Positions 63,253 to 64,000 of a stretch of DNA of 64,000 nucleotides are shown here, in pieces. Numbering within the stretch: position 1 is the stretch's first letter; each line of letters starts with the position of its first letter. The position numbers were made by a program, and so were the translations under genes. The notes beneath the pieces are model-generated. The model was given only the letters and a program-made list of their open reading frames with translations. It did not search any database and was not told the origin of the DNA. This stretch comes from CBCOTE01 sp965112965 (lineage in GTDB: Bacteria; Desulfobacterota; Desulfovibrionia; Desulfovibrionales; Desulfovibrionaceae): positions 52,980 to 116,979 of the forward strand of contig CBCOTE010000006.1 in NCBI GenBank assembly GCA_965112965.1. Direction: 5' to 3'.

Positions 63253-64000
63253 CTAACGGGCCTGCCCGGAGAGCAGGCCAGCGAATTTCTTGGCCGGCAC
63301 GGCGAATCCGATTCCAGAATAGCGATGGTCGGGCATGAGGCAGGCCATGTTTATGCCCACTATCTCTCCGGCTAGATTCACCAGTGGCCCGCCGTCATTG
63401 CCTTCGTTGACTGCAGCATCGGTCTGGATGAGGTCGGGATAACGTACCCCACCAATGTCTACTTTGCGACTATTGCTGCTTACGATGCCCATAGTTACGC
63501 TACCAGTGAATCCGAATGGGTTGCCCACGGCGAAGATTACGTCCCCCACTTGGAGCGCATCAGAATTACCCAGCGGCACTGCTGGGAAAGTCCGGTTCCC
63601 CCGGAGCTTAAGTAAAACTAAGTCACAGGATGGGTCAATATCTATGACATCGGCTAAATATTCCCGGCCTGCTTCGATTCCCAGGTGTATCTTTACCAGG
63701 GTGGCCTTGCCCACGGTCTGAAACGTGGTGAGCGCGTAACCGCGATCGTCAACGATGACCCCGGAGCCGGATGCCTCAGCCCCTACCCTGTTTTCGACCG
63801 GTGCTAAAAATATAACTCCGCCGGCGTTCTTGCGTCCTTCAGGGACTCCAGGCCGGGATACACTGACCACAGCAGGTAGCACACGGGCCAAAATTTGGTC
63901 CACATCCGCGCGCAGGGATTGGCTGGCAGATGGTGCGATCTGGATACCGACTTGGGGTCCAGTTGGCAATATACCAGCTGGACTAGCTGACATCTGAATG
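63253..64000 (-). CDS. mamO: MamE/MamO-family trypsin-like protein, catalytic residues lost (5' end outside window)
   Basis: At least 248 residues; the frame is open to the window edge, so the N-terminus is missing. The HtrA/trypsin-like fold is clear: GSGVIVDDRGYALTTFQTVG, DVIDIDPSCDLVLLKL, VGDVIFAVGNPFGFTGSVTM, LIQTDAAVNEGNDGGPLVNL and GIGFAVPAKKFAG. At the active-site positions His is Gln (TTFQTV in place of TNxHVV) and Ser is Asp (GNDGG in place of GNSGG); only the Asp remains. So it should not be a protease. MamO in magnetospirilla is such a repurposed protease and binds metal to promote magnetite formation. No PDZ or TauE domain follows. Last gene on the right, coupled to the 39-residue gene. 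Confidence 0.85.
   Translation of the reverse strand, partial: IQMSASPAGILPTGPQVGIQIAPSASQSLRADVDQILARVLPAVVSVSRPGVPEGRKNAGGVIFLAPVENRVGAEASGSGVIVDDRGYALTTFQTVGKATLVKIHLGIEAGREYLADVIDIDPSCDLVLLKLRGNRTFPAVPLGNSDALQVGDVIFAVGNPFGFTGSVTMGIVSSNSRKVDIGGVRYPDLIQTDAAVNEGNDGGPLVNLAGEIVGINMACLMPDHRYSGIGFAVPAKKFAGLLSGQAR

Overview
This 64 kb window comes from a magnetotactic bacterium. Its right-hand 26 kb is a magnetosome gene cluster of the mad type, known from Desulfobacterota, Nitrospirota and related lineages rather than magnetospirilla. It holds a clear MamK actin, a second actin of Mad28 type, a MamB-like metal transporter, a MamE/MamO-family protein, a Mad17-like FeoB with its DtxR/FeoA regulator, ferredoxins and a long run of coiled-coil genes. 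A selenocysteine-containing IscA/HesB protein fits a sulfate-reducer-like member of Desulfobacterota. That assignment is inference, because no rRNA gene is present.

Layout: 1-6060 is a gene-free, stop-rich desert. 6102-11271 holds an intact pdxA, then three genes broken by frameshifts (a hydantoinase/oxoprolinase, a histone-deacetylase-family amidohydrolase and a lipoprotein). 11660-28393 is a minus-strand surface-glycan block: complete pseudaminic acid synthesis (PseB, C, G, H, I, F), a second NeuB-cupin synthase with a HAD phosphatase and an oxidoreductase, two glycosyltransferases, an aminotransferase, an epimerase, an ABC flippase and a GT-B-like protein, behind a near-consensus promoter. 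28468-36100 is mostly empty or decayed, with islands for the selenoprotein (with SECIS-like hairpin and terminator), pyrR, argB and tRNA-Arg(CCT). An EcsC-like gene follows at 36.1 kb and decayed sequence runs to 38.4 kb.

38.4-64 kb is the magnetosome region, nearly all on the minus strand. It has a cytoskeletal half (OmpA/coiled-coil membrane protein, coiled-coil genes, HEAT-repeat protein, Mad28, MamK, MinD-type ATPase, ClpB-D1-like AAA+ protein) and an iron/membrane half (FeoB, DtxR-FeoA, polyferredoxin, MamB-like CDF, LapA/MamL-like protein, NapH-like ferredoxin, a metal-binding YHS-like membrane protein and the MamE/MamO-like protein running off the right edge). The likely joint task is to build an iron-loaded membrane compartment and hold it in chains on an actin scaffold.

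Several proteins look catalytically altered: the MamE/MamO-like protein has lost the protease His and Ser, the MamB-like protein has lost most metal ligands of its main site, and FeoB has a degenerate G4 motif. Together with the deserts, fresh frameshifts at homopolymers and one in-frame stop in the mad28-like gene, the window suggests a genome under reduction, as in a host-associated magnetotactic symbiont. Homopolymer sequencing error remains an alternative for some of the breaks. No insertion sequence, CRISPR array or rRNA was seen.
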